Shown: one piece after another, positions 18,900-27,010 of the stretch | Layout: each line of letters starts with the position of its first letter | Position numbering within the stretch: the stretch's first letter is position 1 | Program-made: the position numbers and the translations under genes | Assembly (NCBI GenBank): GCA_019637155.1 | Contig: JAHBWE010000006.1 | Span: 1 to 64,000, forward strand | Length of the DNA: 64,000 bases | Source of the DNA: Labilithrix sp. | GTDB lineage: Bacteria > Myxococcota_A > Polyangia > Polyangiales > Polyangiaceae | Reading direction: 5' to 3' | Notes under the pieces: generated by a model | The model's database searches: none | Seen by the model: only the letters and a program-made list of their open reading frames with translations | Told to the model about the DNA's origin: nothing

Positions 18900-19994
18900 T
18901 TATGAGGTGGGGGGATCGAGGTATGCGATTTCCTCGCCGCGGAAGGTGCGGAGGAGGGTGCGTCCGGGGGCGCGCGCGACGACGTAGTCTGGGCCGATCG
19001 GGACTTTTCCTCGGCCGCCGGGGGTGTCGCAAATCAGCTTCGGGAGCGCGATGCCGGTCAGACGGCCCTGCAGCGCGGCCATGATCGCGATCCCTCGATC
19101 GAGGGGCGTGCGGAGATGGCCGGTGCCGCGGACCGGGTCGGCTTGGAGGAGGTAGTACGGGCGCACGCGCGCGCGGACGAGGCCGCGGAACAGGGCCTCG
19201 AGGACGGCGGCGTCGTCGTTGACGCCGGCGAGGAGGACGCTCTGGTTCATCACCGGGAAGCCCGCGTCGGCGAGGCGGGTGCACGCCGCGATCGCCTCCG
19301 GCGTGAGCTCCTTCGGGTGGTTGAAGTGGGTCATCACCCAGATCGGGTGGTGGGGGCGGAGCGCGGACACGAGCTCGTTCGTGACGCGCATCGGCAGCGT
19401 GACCGGCACGCGCGTCGCGAGGCGGATCGTCTCGACGTTCGGGATCGCGCGGACGCGCGCGACGAGCCGCTCGAGGCGATCGGTCGCCATCGCGAGGGGG
19501 TCGCCGCCGCTCACGATGACGTCGCGCACCTCGGTGTGCGCCGCGACGTACGCGAACGCGGGCTCGAGGCGCTCGAGCGGGGCGGGTCCGCCGCCGTCGC
19601 CGACGATGCGGGAGCGCGTGCAGAAGCGGCAGTACACGGCGCAGCGATCGGTCGCGAGGAGGAGGACGCGATCGGGGTACCGCTGTACGAGGTGGGGCGC
19701 GACCTCGTGCGCGACCTCGCCGAGCGGATCGACCATGTCGCCGGCGACCTCCACCGACTCGAGCGCCTGCGGCACGCACTGGAGGCGGATCGGACAGCGT
19801 GGATCGTGACGATCGCAGAGCGCGAGGTAATACGGCGTGATCGCGACGGGGAGCCCTTGGCTCTCCGCGCGCCGGGCGCCCTCGAGCTCGCCCGGCGTCA
19901 GGTCGAGGACGCGCGCGAGCTCGTCGGCGCTGCGGATCGAGTCACGGAGCTGCGCGTGCCAGTCGTCTTTCCGGGAGAGCGCGACGAGGGTCAA
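18900..19994 (-). CDS. KamA-family radical SAM aminomutase (lysine 2,3-aminomutase-like/EpmB-like)
   Basis: A 364-residue radical SAM, PLP-dependent aminomutase. The cluster motif is CAVYCRFCTR (CxxxCxxC). It is followed by VRDVIVSGGDPLAM, IRLATRVPVTLPMRVT, HFNHPKELT and YYLLQADPVRGTGHLRTPL. Near the C-terminus the PLP-lysine segment is PKLICDTPGGRGKVP. Family members either make beta-lysine or prepare beta-lysine for elongation factor P; efp is not in the window, so neither role is assigned. There is no ATG or GTG at the expected N-terminus. The likely start is TTG at 19994, whose last bases overlap the TGA of the upstream isomerase gene, giving a TTGA overlap and probable translational coupling. 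Confidence 0.82.
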   Translation of the reverse strand: MTLVALSRKDDWHAQLRDSIRSADELARVLDLTPGELEGARRAESQGLPVAITPYYLALCDRHDPRCPIRLQCVPQALESVEVAGDMVDPLGEVAHEVAPHLVQRYPDRVLLLATDRCAVYCRFCTRSRIVGDGGGPAPLERLEPAFAYVAAHTEVRDVIVSGGDPLAMATDRLERLVARVRAIPNVETIRLATRVPVTLPMRVTNELVSALRPHHPIWVMTHFNHPKELTPEAIAACTRLADAGFPVMNQSVLLAGVNDDAAVLEALFRGLVRARVRPYYLLQADPVRGTGHLRTPLDRGIAIMAALQGRLTGIALPKLICDTPGGRGKVPIGPDYVVARAPGRTLLRTFRGEEIAYLDPPTS

Positions 19995-21082
19995 TCGCGT
20001 CCCGTCGTCGAAGACGCGTCCGGAATACCGCCCGTCGTGGCGCCCGTCGTCGAGGACGAAGGTGCGCCCGGCGTGGCGCCCGTCGTCGAGGACGCGTCGG
20101 GCACGGCGCCCGCGTCCTTCGCGCTCGCGAGGTCGACGCGTATGGTCGCGAGCGCGGCTTCGTCGACCTCCACCTTCACGTCCTTCTTCAGCTCCACGAT
20201 CAGCTTGTCTTCCCGCTCGCGCAGCTTGTCCTGCGCGAGCTTCACGCGGATGGTGCGCTCCGCCTCTTCGTAGCCGCGCTCGTGCGGGGCGATCTTCTGC
20301 GTGAGCCGGACGACGTAGAACTTGCCGCCCGCGGCGACGACCTTGTCGTGGACGCCGCCGAGCGCGTCGATCGCGAAGGCGGCGGCGCGGACCTCCTGCG
20401 GGATGCGCGGGTTGTCGCCGCGCGGATCGTCCGGCGGCGAGGCGATCCCCATGTCGCCGGCGAGGTCGTGCGGCACGTTCGCGCGCGCCTGCGGATCGAT
20501 CGACTTCGAGCGGACGAGCTCGCCCCACTCCGTCGCGGTCGCGGCCTTCTGCGCGGCGGCGAGGGCCTCCTTCGCCGTCGCCTCGGAGCCGAGCACGATC
20601 GCGGACACGCGCCGGCGCTCGGGATCTTTGTATTCTGCACGATGTGCTTCGTACCAGGCGCGGACCTCGGACTCGGGCACGTCCGCCGGCGTCGGGGCGC
20701 CCTTGCGCGCCTCGGCCAGCATCGCGTCGCGCAGCACCGCGCGGAGCTCCTGCTGCGCGAGCGGGTCCTTGTCGTAGCCCTTCTCGGTCGCCTCCTGCGC
20801 GAGGAGCTCCACCGTGATCATCTCGTCGAGGAGCTCTTTGCGCCGCTCGGGCGACTGGTAGCGGAGGCGATCGAACTGGTCCATGTGCTCGAGCGCGGCG
20901 GTGTAGTCGCCGAGCGTGATCGTCTTGTCGCCGACGCGCGCGAGCACCTGCGCCGCTTGTTTGTCGGTGAGGAGGGACGTCGGCGAGGATCCGGCGTCCG
21001 ATGCGCTCGAGCCGTCGCACGACTTGCAACCTGCAAAGACGACGAGGAGACCGAAGACGAAGAGCAGCAGCCCGGGCCGCAT
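19991..21082 (-). CDS. Parvulin-type peptidylprolyl isomerase lipoprotein (PpiC/SurA-like)
   Basis: A 363-residue periplasmic foldase candidate. The signal MRPGLLLFVFGLLVVFAGC ends in a lipobox Cys. An N-terminal SurA-like helical region (AAQVLARVGDKTITLGDYTAALEHMDQFDRL) precedes a rotamase domain with VRAWYEAHRAEYKDPERRRVSAIVL and VVRLTQKIAPHERGYEEAERTIRV. The last 35 residues are a Ser/Thr/Gly/Ala repeat (DASSTTGATPGAPSSSTTGA). It is encoded by tandem GC-rich repeats at about 19995-20110. The ATG at 21082 starts the signal peptide; one at 21157 adds an unlikely Arg-rich leader. It is transcribed with the KamA gene. Confidence 0.85.
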   Translation of the reverse strand: MRPGLLLFVFGLLVVFAGCKSCDGSSASDAGSSPTSLLTDKQAAQVLARVGDKTITLGDYTAALEHMDQFDRLRYQSPERRKELLDEMITVELLAQEATEKGYDKDPLAQQELRAVLRDAMLAEARKGAPTPADVPESEVRAWYEAHRAEYKDPERRRVSAIVLGSEATAKEALAAAQKAATATEWGELVRSKSIDPQARANVPHDLAGDMGIASPPDDPRGDNPRIPQEVRAAAFAIDALGGVHDKVVAAGGKFYVVRLTQKIAPHERGYEEAERTIRVKLAQDKLREREDKLIVELKKDVKVEVDEAALATIRVDLASAKDAGAVPDASSTTGATPGAPSSSTTGATTGGIPDASSTTGRD

Positions 21083-21150
21083 GACGGGACGAGACGGTAG
21101 CACGGCGCTGCGTCTTGCGCGCGTGCGAGGGCTGGGCGAGCATCCGCGCC

Positions 21151-21738
21151 ATGGCACTTCTTCGACGTGGAATGGCGGGTGAGCCGGTGCGGATCCTTCA
21201 GGAGAAGCTCGGCGTGACGGCGGACGGCATCTTCGGTCAGGCGACGTACGGCGCGCTGATCCAGTACCAGAAGGACAACGGGCTCTCGCCCGACGGCATC
21301 GCCGGTCCGGACACGTTCACGGCGATGGAGCTCCCCGAGCTCGTCCTCTTGCACAAGCCGCTCAAGGGGCAGCAGGTGAAGAAGCTGCAGGAGGGCCTCG
21401 GCCTCGCCGCCGACGGCGTCTTCGGCCCGGCGACGGAGGCGGCGGTGAAGAAGGTCCAGGAGGCGAACGGCCTCGACGTCGACGGCATCGCGGGCCCGCA
21501 GACGCTGCAGCACATCCCCGGCTTCCGGATCGAGATGGAGATCATCCATCGCTCGCTCCTCTCGGACGACAGCGCCGCACCGGAGATCGACGCGGCCGCG
21601 GCGGAGACGGCCAAGGCCGAGTTCCAGGCGTCCGGCGCTGCGATCACGGTGGAGGAGCAGTCGACCATCTCGAAGGTCGCGAACGCGGTGACGGCTCCGT
21701 ACAAGTCGATCTGGAGCACGATCAAATCCATCTTCTGA
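21151..21738 (+). CDS. Two-module peptidoglycan-binding protein
   Basis: A 195-residue protein with two PG_binding_1 modules. The first is GEPVRILQEKLGVTADGIFGQATYGALIQYQKDNGL (about residues 10-60); the second is GQQVKKLQEGLGLAADGVFGPATEAAVKKVQ (about residues 75-125). Both have the D-G-I/V-F-G-x-x-T signature. No signal peptide is visible, and no catalytic domain is present. The C-terminal 60 residues are Ala/Glu-rich and end in KSIWSTIKSIF. It could be exported by another route or work as a cytoplasmic/phage-tail-like accessory; the role is not clear. The start is the ATG at 21151. Confidence 0.8.
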   Translation: MALLRRGMAGEPVRILQEKLGVTADGIFGQATYGALIQYQKDNGLSPDGIAGPDTFTAMELPELVLLHKPLKGQQVKKLQEGLGLAADGVFGPATEAAVKKVQEANGLDVDGIAGPQTLQHIPGFRIEMEIIHRSLLSDDSAAPEIDAAAAETAKAEFQASGAAITVEEQSTISKVANAVTAPYKSIWSTIKSIF

Positions 21739-21784
21739 CACGGGCGTTGCTCCTGGGCACGGGGGCGGGTAAGTCCATCGCTCG

Positions 21785-22567
21785 ATGAGCGATCGCTACG
21801 GCCCCCAGTCCGGTCCTCGCCTCGACACGATCGCCCCGCCGCCGCGGGACTCGAGGCTCCACTACAAGCGCATCATCCTCAAGCTGAGCGGCGAAGCGCT
21901 GTGCGGCAGCACGGGTGGCTTCGGCATCCAGCCGGAGGTGCTGAAGGCGACGGCGCAGGAGCTGCACGAGGTGTGGCGCCTCGGCGTCCAGGTCGGCATC
22001 GTCGTCGGCGGCGGCAACATCTTCCGCGGCCTCAAGGGCGCGAGCGCCGGCATGGACCGCGCGCAGAGCGACTACATGGGCATGCTCGCGACGGTCATCA
22101 ACGCGCTCGCGTTGCAGGACGCGCTCGAGCAGGCGGGCGTTCCCACGCGCGTGCAGACGGCGATCGAGATCCGCCAGATCGCGGAGCCGTACATCCGCCG
22201 CCGCGCGATCCGCCACATGGAGAAGGGCCGCTTCGTCATCTTCGCCGCCGGCACGGGCAACCCGTACTTCTCGACCGACACCGCCGCCGCGCTCCGCGCG
22301 ATGGAGTGCGGTGCGCAGGCGCTCTTCAAGGCGACGAAGGTCGACGGCATCTACGACAAGGACCCGATGAAGCACGAAGACGCGCGGATGTACGATCGTG
22401 TCTCGTTCGGGAAGTTCATCAACGACCGCATCGGCGTGATGGACTCGACGGCCGCCACGCTCTGCCGCGACAACAACATGCCGATCCGCGTCTTCAAGCT
22501 CACGACGCCGGGCAACATCCGCGACGTGGTCATCGGCAAGCCGATCGGCACCACGGTCGAAGGTTGA
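21785..22567 (+). CDS. pyrH: UMP kinase
   Basis: A 260-residue cytosolic enzyme that phosphorylates UMP to UDP with ATP. Amino-acid-kinase motifs: [15 protein letters not shown] (phosphate-binding Lys), [54 protein letters not shown] and DGIYDKDP. The N-terminus carries about 27 extra residues (Pro/Arg-rich) before the conserved Lys strand, compared with the usual 235-245 residues. An internal ATG is not positioned to remove them. In many bacteria pyrH sits beside tsf and frr; here it does not. It follows the peptidoglycan-binding gene by 46 bp. Confidence 0.95.
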   Translation: MSDRYGPQSGPRLDTIAPPPRDSRLHYKRIILKLSGEALCGSTGGFGIQPEVLKATAQELHEVWRLGVQVGIVVGGGNIFRGLKGASAGMDRAQSDYMGMLATVINALALQDALEQAGVPTRVQTAIEIRQIAEPYIRRRAIRHMEKGRFVIFAAGTGNPYFSTDTAAALRAMECGAQALFKATKVDGIYDKDPMKHEDARMYDRVSFGKFINDRIGVMDSTAATLCRDNNMPIRVFKLTTPGNIRDVVIGKPIGTTVEG

Positions 22568-22583
22568 GCTGAGCCACCACGCG

Positions 22584-22670
22584 CGCGAGGCACGCATCTG
22601 GCCTTCGTGTGAGGTCATGCGCAACCACGCGAGGCACGTATCTGGCCTTCGTGTGAGGTCATGCGCAACC
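22584..22670. repeat. Direct duplication of a 43-bp leader including a start codon
   Basis: Two copies (22584-22626 and 22628-22670) differ at one base and share the core ATCTGGCCTTCGTGTGAGG followed by TCATGCGCAACC. The second copy supplies the ATG of the gene at 22661. The period of 44 bp is not a multiple of three, so the first copy's ATG opens a different short frame. Confidence 0.85.
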
Positions 22671-22927
22671 TCACCAAGTACGAATCGGGTTTTCTCGCAG
22701 GTTTGGCGACGGCCCTGCTAGCGAGCGGTGTGACGTTCTTGCTCGCAAGCGCCATCCGCCGCCGACAATTCGCCGCAACGACAGGCACCCCCATCAGCAT
22801 CGACGCCGCTCCCCCGAGCCGCGTCGACCTCGACGCGCAACCGGCCCCCGAAGCCAACGCCAGCGAGTCCCCCCGCCTCGAAAGCGAGGCCGTGACCGAC
22901 GTGATGATCCCCTCCCAGCGCTGGTAA
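22661..22927 (+). CDS. Small single-pass membrane protein, unknown function
   Basis: An 88-residue protein. A short polar N-terminus (MRNLTKYES) is followed by one hydrophobic helix (GFLAGLATALLASGVTFLLA, residues 10-29) and then an Arg-rich flank (IRRRQF), so the C-terminus is probably cytoplasmic. The remaining 50 residues are Pro/Ala/Glu-rich and low in complexity. I do not recognise a family. It has its own intergenic leader, a duplicated 43-bp block that ends over its start codon. A ribosome site is weak (GAGG 9 bp before the ATG). Confidence 0.6.
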   Translation: MRNLTKYESGFLAGLATALLASGVTFLLASAIRRRQFAATTGTPISIDAAPPSRVDLDAQPAPEANASESPRLESEAVTDVMIPSQRW

Positions 22928-22984
22928 GCGCCCGCGCCCGCGCCCGCCACCGCGTCGCCCTCCGCCCTGCCCAAGCCGCGCCGA

Positions 22985-23004
22985 TGCACAACCGACGTTG
23001 TGCA
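22985..23004. promoter_or_regulatory. Inverted repeat, operator-like, copy 1
   Basis: A perfect palindrome, TGCACAAC-N4-GTTGTGCA, in the 438-bp region between the small membrane gene and the LamG lipoprotein gene (22928-23365). It matches the second copy at 23078 over about 25 bp with one difference, in the spacer. It lies about 360 bp before the LamG start. The regulator is unknown. Confidence 0.55.
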
Positions 23005-23077
23005 AATTGAACGAGCTGCCGCGTGGCGTGTCGCGCCAGCCGGCTCGAGTCGCGCCAGCTCGCTCGAGTCGCGGCGA

Positions 23078-23097
23078 TGCACAACCAACGTTGTGCA
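23078..23097. promoter_or_regulatory. Inverted repeat, operator-like, copy 2
   Basis: The second TGCACAAC-N4-GTTGTGCA palindrome, 93 bp after the first. The DNA between the two is also partly repeated (GTCGCGCCAGC and GCTCGAGTCGCG each occur twice). Two copies could be sites for a dimeric regulator or just part of a local duplication. Confidence 0.55.
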
Positions 23098-23190
23098 AAT
23101 GGACGACTCACCGCGCGAGTCCGGCTTCCGGTGCCCACGGTCGTCGGTCGTCGGCGTGTGAGGAGCGCCAGTCGTAAACGGCTTGGTGGC

Positions 23191-23335
23191 GCCATCCGAG
23201 ATTCGGCACTGCGCCCGAGGTCGCGGCCGATCTGGATGGCCATCCGAGATTCGGCACTGCGCCCGAGGTCGCGGCCGATCTGGGTGGCGCATTCGAGATT
23301 CGGCACGGCGTCGGGGGGAGCGGTCGATCTGGACG
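23191..23335. repeat. Three tandem repeats of about 48 bp upstream of the LamG gene
   Basis: Units start at about 23191, 23239 and 23288 and share GAGATTCGGCACTGCGCCCG (third copy diverged). All three lie between the operator-like palindromes and the LamG start at 23366. The frame stays open through them, so the repeats could be read as an Arg/Ser-rich extension (EIRHCARGRGRSGW repeated). The clear signal peptide that follows argues that they are untranslated leader. Confidence 0.75.
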
Positions 23336-23365
23336 GGGGCGTCGATCCGTGGTTCAGCTTTGAAG

Positions 23366-24385
23366 ATGCGGGGATTCGATGCGGAGTGGCGGAGGGCGTG
23401 TTTTGCGCTGGTGGCCGTCGGCGCCGCCGCGGGGTGCAACGCGCTGACGGGGGCATCGGACCTGACGGAGGACGAGGCGGATCCGTTTACGGCGGCGGCC
23501 TCGTCGTCCACGAGCTCGGGAACGTCCGCGTCGTCGGGATCATCGTCTTCGTCATCAGGAGCATCGTCTTCGTCGTCGGCATCCTCGAGCACGTCGTCGT
23601 CGTCGTCGTCGTCGAGCTCCTCGTCGTCGTCGAGCTCCTCGTCGTCGTCAAGCTCCTCGTCGTCGTCGAGCTCCTCGTCCTCCTCCTCCTCGAGCGGGGG
23701 GCCGGCGTCGTGTGTCGTGAGTGAGGCGAACCTCGTTGGCTACTATCCGCTCAACGATGGGGCCGGGACCGTCGTGCGTGACTGCTCCGGCCGCGGGAAC
23801 GATGGCACCGTCATCAGCTCGCATGGCCAGATGTGGACGAACGGCATGTTCGGCGGCGCGTTCGCGACGACGGCGTCGGCGGGGTGCATCGACCTCGGCA
23901 AACCGGCCGATCTGCTGCTCGAAGGGACCTCCTTCACCGTCTCGGCGTGGGGGCGCGCGGATGCGTTCGGGACGTCGACGATCTCCTATTACCTCGTCGG
24001 ACGGACCGTGTTCCCCGACAGCGCCGGGTGGCGGCTCGGCACCGATCCCGGAAACACCTGGAGCACGAAGCTCTCCGACACCACGCGCGGCCTCCTCTTC
24101 CTCGAGAGCGCCGGACAGCAGAGCACCGGCGTCTGGACGCACGTCGTCGCGGTGTACGCGAGCGCAGGGAACGGGACGAACGGAGCCGTCACCCTCTACG
24201 TCAACGGCGCCGCCGTCGACAGCTCACCGTTCAGCGCCGTCAAACCCGACAACGGCGCGTCGCTTCGCATCGGCTGCCGCGGCGACAATCAGGGCTACTT
24301 CCGCGGCGCGATCGACGAAGTGCGGATCTACAACCGCGCGCTCAGCGCGGCCGACGTCGCCGCGCTGTCCAAGAAGGTCCCGTAG
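23366..24385 (+). CDS. Poly-serine LamG/concanavalin-like lectin lipoprotein
   Basis: A 339-residue exported protein. The signal peptide MRGFDAEWRRACFALVAVG ends in lipobox AAGC. After about 25 residues comes a serine-rich stretch of roughly 65 residues (coded at 23501-23694 by TCG/TCC/AGC runs) that works as a flexible stalk. The C-terminal 220 residues form a LamG-like jelly roll. It starts LVGYYPLNDGAGTVVRDCSG, continues FTVSAWGRADAF and WTHVVAVYASAG..VTLYVNGAAV, and ends GAIDEVRIYNRALSAADVAA, a pattern typical of LamG-3 domains. It is probably a surface glycan-binding protein. The start at 23366 is chosen for the signal peptide; an in-frame ATG at 23183 would place repeats before it. Confidence 0.85.
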   Translation: MRGFDAEWRRACFALVAVGAAAGCNALTGASDLTEDEADPFTAAASSSTSSGTSASSGSSSSSSGASSSSSASSSTSSSSSSSSSSSSSSSSSSSSSSSSSSSSSSSSSSGGPASCVVSEANLVGYYPLNDGAGTVVRDCSGRGNDGTVISSHGQMWTNGMFGGAFATTASAGCIDLGKPADLLLEGTSFTVSAWGRADAFGTSTISYYLVGRTVFPDSAGWRLGTDPGNTWSTKLSDTTRGLLFLESAGQQSTGVWTHVVAVYASAGNGTNGAVTLYVNGAAVDSSPFSAVKPDNGASLRIGCRGDNQGYFRGAIDEVRIYNRALSAADVAALSKKVP

Positions 24386-24390
24386 CCGCG

Positions 24391-25431
24391 CTACGCCGTG
24401 CGCGCGGAGCGTGAGAGGCGCTGGACCTGCAGCGTCGGCTGGTTGTCCCACTCGTCGCTCTCGGCGGAGGGGCGATAGGGCGCGCGCTGCGGGGGCGGCG
24501 GCGGCTCGACGCGCTGCCGCGGGCCGGTCTGCATCATCGCGCGGCGGCGCTCCGCCATCTGGCGCTTCGCCTCGTGGAGGTCGGCCTGGAACTCGTGCGC
24601 GGTCCCGTAGCGCTGGTTCGCGTCCTTCTCGATCGCGCGCGAGACGATGCGCTCGATGACGCTCGGGATGTCCGGACGGAGGTGCTTGAGCGGCGGCAGC
24701 GACTTCACGAGGACCGAGACGACCACCTCGCGCGCGTCCTTGCCCGGGAACGCGCGCTGGCCCGAGAGCGCCTCGTACAAGATGACGCCGACGGCGTAGA
24801 GATCGATGCGGCCGTCGAACGTGCGCTTGCCGGAGACCTGCTCCGGCGACATGTACTCGGGCGTGCCCACGACCTGACCCGCGCGCGTCAGCGTCGCGTC
24901 GTCCTTCGCCACCGCGGTCGCGGCGCGGCGGCACATCCCGAAGTCGAGGAGCTTCACGAGCGGCGTGCAGCCGTGGCGCGGGACGAGGAACACGTTGTCC
25001 GGCTTCACGTCGCGATGGACGATGCCGATCGCGTGCGCCGCGTCGAGCGCGGAGAGGAGCTGGAGCGCGATGTCGACCGCGTGCTCCGCCGACAGGTTGC
25101 CCGTGCGGCGAAGACATGACGTGAGCGTCTCGCCCTGGAGCCGCTCCATCACGAGGTAGGGCCGACCGTCCGGGAGGTACCCCGCGTCGGAGAGACCGCA
25201 GACGTTGGGATGATGAATCGCCGCGCCCGCGCGGGCCTCGCGCGCGAGCCGTGCGTTCGCTTGCTGATCGCGCGCCGAGCTCTTCACCATCTTGAGCGCG
25301 ACGAGGCGGCCGAGCCGGAGGTCGTGCGCCTCGTAGACCACCGCGCAGCCGCCGCGACCAAGCTCGCCCCGGAGGACGTAGCGATCGGCCAACACCGTCT
25401 GGCGCGATGGATCCCGACCGTGCCCGCTCAT
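24391..25431 (-). CDS. Ser/Thr protein kinase, soluble
   Basis: A 346-residue kinase of near-minimal length. Glycine loop LGRGGCAVVYEAHD, Lys in ALKMVK, catalytic IVHRDVKPDN, LLDFGMCRRA and GTPEYMSPEQVSGKR are all present, so it should be active. After the kinase domain (about residues 18-285) there is a short tail rich in Arg, Pro and Gln with no transmembrane helix and no sensor domain. It could be cytosolic and controlled by partner proteins. The start chosen is ATG at 25431; another ATG six codons upstream (25449) is also possible. The gene converges with the LamG gene, with only 5 bp between stops. Confidence 0.9.
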   Translation of the reverse strand: MSGHGRDPSRQTVLADRYVLRGELGRGGCAVVYEAHDLRLGRLVALKMVKSSARDQQANARLAREARAGAAIHHPNVCGLSDAGYLPDGRPYLVMERLQGETLTSCLRRTGNLSAEHAVDIALQLLSALDAAHAIGIVHRDVKPDNVFLVPRHGCTPLVKLLDFGMCRRAATAVAKDDATLTRAGQVVGTPEYMSPEQVSGKRTFDGRIDLYAVGVILYEALSGQRAFPGKDAREVVVSVLVKSLPPLKHLRPDIPSVIERIVSRAIEKDANQRYGTAHEFQADLHEAKRQMAERRRAMMQTGPRQRVEPPPPPQRAPYRPSAESDEWDNQPTLQVQRLSRSARTA

Positions 25432-25592
25432 GACGCCCCCATGGTGCAACCGTCGTACCGCTGGATTGCAGTGACGGTGGGTTTCACTCTCACGCGACCA
25501 TCCGCCATCAGTTTCACGAGTTGGCCTGGATCGATCTCACCCCAGCTTGCGCAAAGGTGCATGCCCCAGCGTAGCGCAGATGGATCAAAGTC

Positions 25593-27008
25593 TCACGCTC
25601 CGGCGTCGGCTTCGAGGGCGGTGCGAATCAAGCTCGCGACCTGAACGGGGCTCGACTCGTCGACCGGACCGAACACCGCCGCCGCGTCGAGGATCGGCAC
25701 CGACACCGAGCTGCACGCCTCGTTGAGCGGCTGCGCGGCGCCCTCGTCGAGGCGCACCGCGATCGCCGCGCCCGCGAGCGCCATCGGCCAGAGCGGCGCG
25801 TACGCGGGGACGAGCGGCAGCGCGACGACGTCGAGCTCCACGCCGTCCCCGAGACGAATGGTGGAGAGCGAGTGCGGGACCGGGACCGGCGGCGCGGGAT
25901 CGGACGGCGGCAGCGCGTCGGCGAGCGAGAGCACGGTGTGCCCGAGCACCGCGAGACGCGAAGCGGTCGCGGCGAAGACGAGGCGCGCCGCGCCCGCGAA
26001 CCCCGCCGCCTTCGCGCGCGCGGCGGAGGCGCGGACGAGGTGGAGCTGGTCGGCGCCGCAGAGCTGCACGCGCGAGGACTCGATCCCGATCTGCTTGATG
26101 CGCCCGCGCGCGTCGAGCGCGAGCGCCGACTCGAGGACGGTCGCGTCGGCGTGCGGCAGCTCGTCGAGGAGCTCGTCGAGCGTCGCCGGAACGCGGAGCC
26201 GCGCCATGACGTTCTGCTCGACCGCGGTCCCCTCGTCGTTGGCCGCGCCGTCGGACGCGATGAGCGTGTTCGTCGCGAGCGTGCCGGCCTGCGCGCGCAG
26301 CTCCTTCGCGCGCTCCGCGAGGCCGCGCGCTTCTTCGACGAGCGCGCGCGTCGGCACCGTGATCCGGCGCATGATCGCGGGCGCGCCCGGGACGAAGGTC
26401 GCGGTGCCCTCGTGCTCCGAGATCATGCGCGTCACCGCCTTCAGGCCCTCGAGCCGGACGTAGACCGCGTCCGCGACGTCGCCCTCGACGAGGCGCACCT
26501 CGCCCGAGCCCTTCGACGTCGTCACGGTGAGGGTGCCCGATCGCTTCTCCGTCGCGAGGACGACGAGGAGATCGGCGAGCGGACCATGCTCGAGCGAGTG
26601 CGCCGACGGCGCGAGGCTCGCGTAGCGCGGACGCTCCGACGTCCCGCTTGCCGCGCTCGTCTCGCTCGTGAGCGCGCCGATCCGCTCGACGATGCGCTCG
26701 ATGTCGCGACGCACGATGCGGGTCCCGTTGCCGTTCGTCTCGTCGGCCGAGCCGACGAGCACGATGAGCGGCGGCACGCGCGAGAGCTCCACCGAGAGCG
26801 CGTCGATCACGCCGATGTTGCCGTCGGCCGGCTCCGCGACGTCGCGCGCGGCGATGACGACGTCGTAGGCGCCGGTCTTCGCGCGCTCGCACGCCATCTG
26901 CGAGCCGTTCGCGAGCGACACCTTGACCCCGCGCTCGCGCAGGACCCCGGCGAGCTCCGCGAGCGCGTCGACGTCGTGATCGACGAGCAAGACGCGGCTA
27001 GCAGTCAT
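25593..27008 (-). CDS. Receiver-like protein with DUF4388 domain
   Basis: A 471-residue cytosolic protein. Residues 1-115 look like a degenerate response-regulator receiver (RVLLVDHDVDALAELAGVLRERGVKV, with YDVVIAARD where the phospho-acceptor would lie). Residues about 140-250 carry a DUF4388/PatA-N-like module (GPLADLLVVLATEKRSGTLTVTT..GEVRLVEGDVADAVY), often found in myxobacterial signalling proteins. The C-terminus is Ala/Leu-rich and may be a paralogous fold. The ATG at 27008 lies two bases after the stop of the upstream gene, so the two are almost certainly co-translated. Phosphorylation is doubtful because the acidic pocket is incomplete. Confidence 0.78.
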   Translation of the reverse strand: MTASRVLLVDHDVDALAELAGVLRERGVKVSLANGSQMACERAKTGAYDVVIAARDVAEPADGNIGVIDALSVELSRVPPLIVLVGSADETNGNGTRIVRRDIERIVERIGALTSETSAASGTSERPRYASLAPSAHSLEHGPLADLLVVLATEKRSGTLTVTTSKGSGEVRLVEGDVADAVYVRLEGLKAVTRMISEHEGTATFVPGAPAIMRRITVPTRALVEEARGLAERAKELRAQAGTLATNTLIASDGAANDEGTAVEQNVMARLRVPATLDELLDELPHADATVLESALALDARGRIKQIGIESSRVQLCGADQLHLVRASAARAKAAGFAGAARLVFAATASRLAVLGHTVLSLADALPPSDPAPPVPVPHSLSTIRLGDGVELDVVALPLVPAYAPLWPMALAGAAIAVRLDEGAAQPLNEACSSVSVPILDAAAVFGPVDESSPVQVASLIRTALEADAGA

Positions 27009-27010
27009 CG

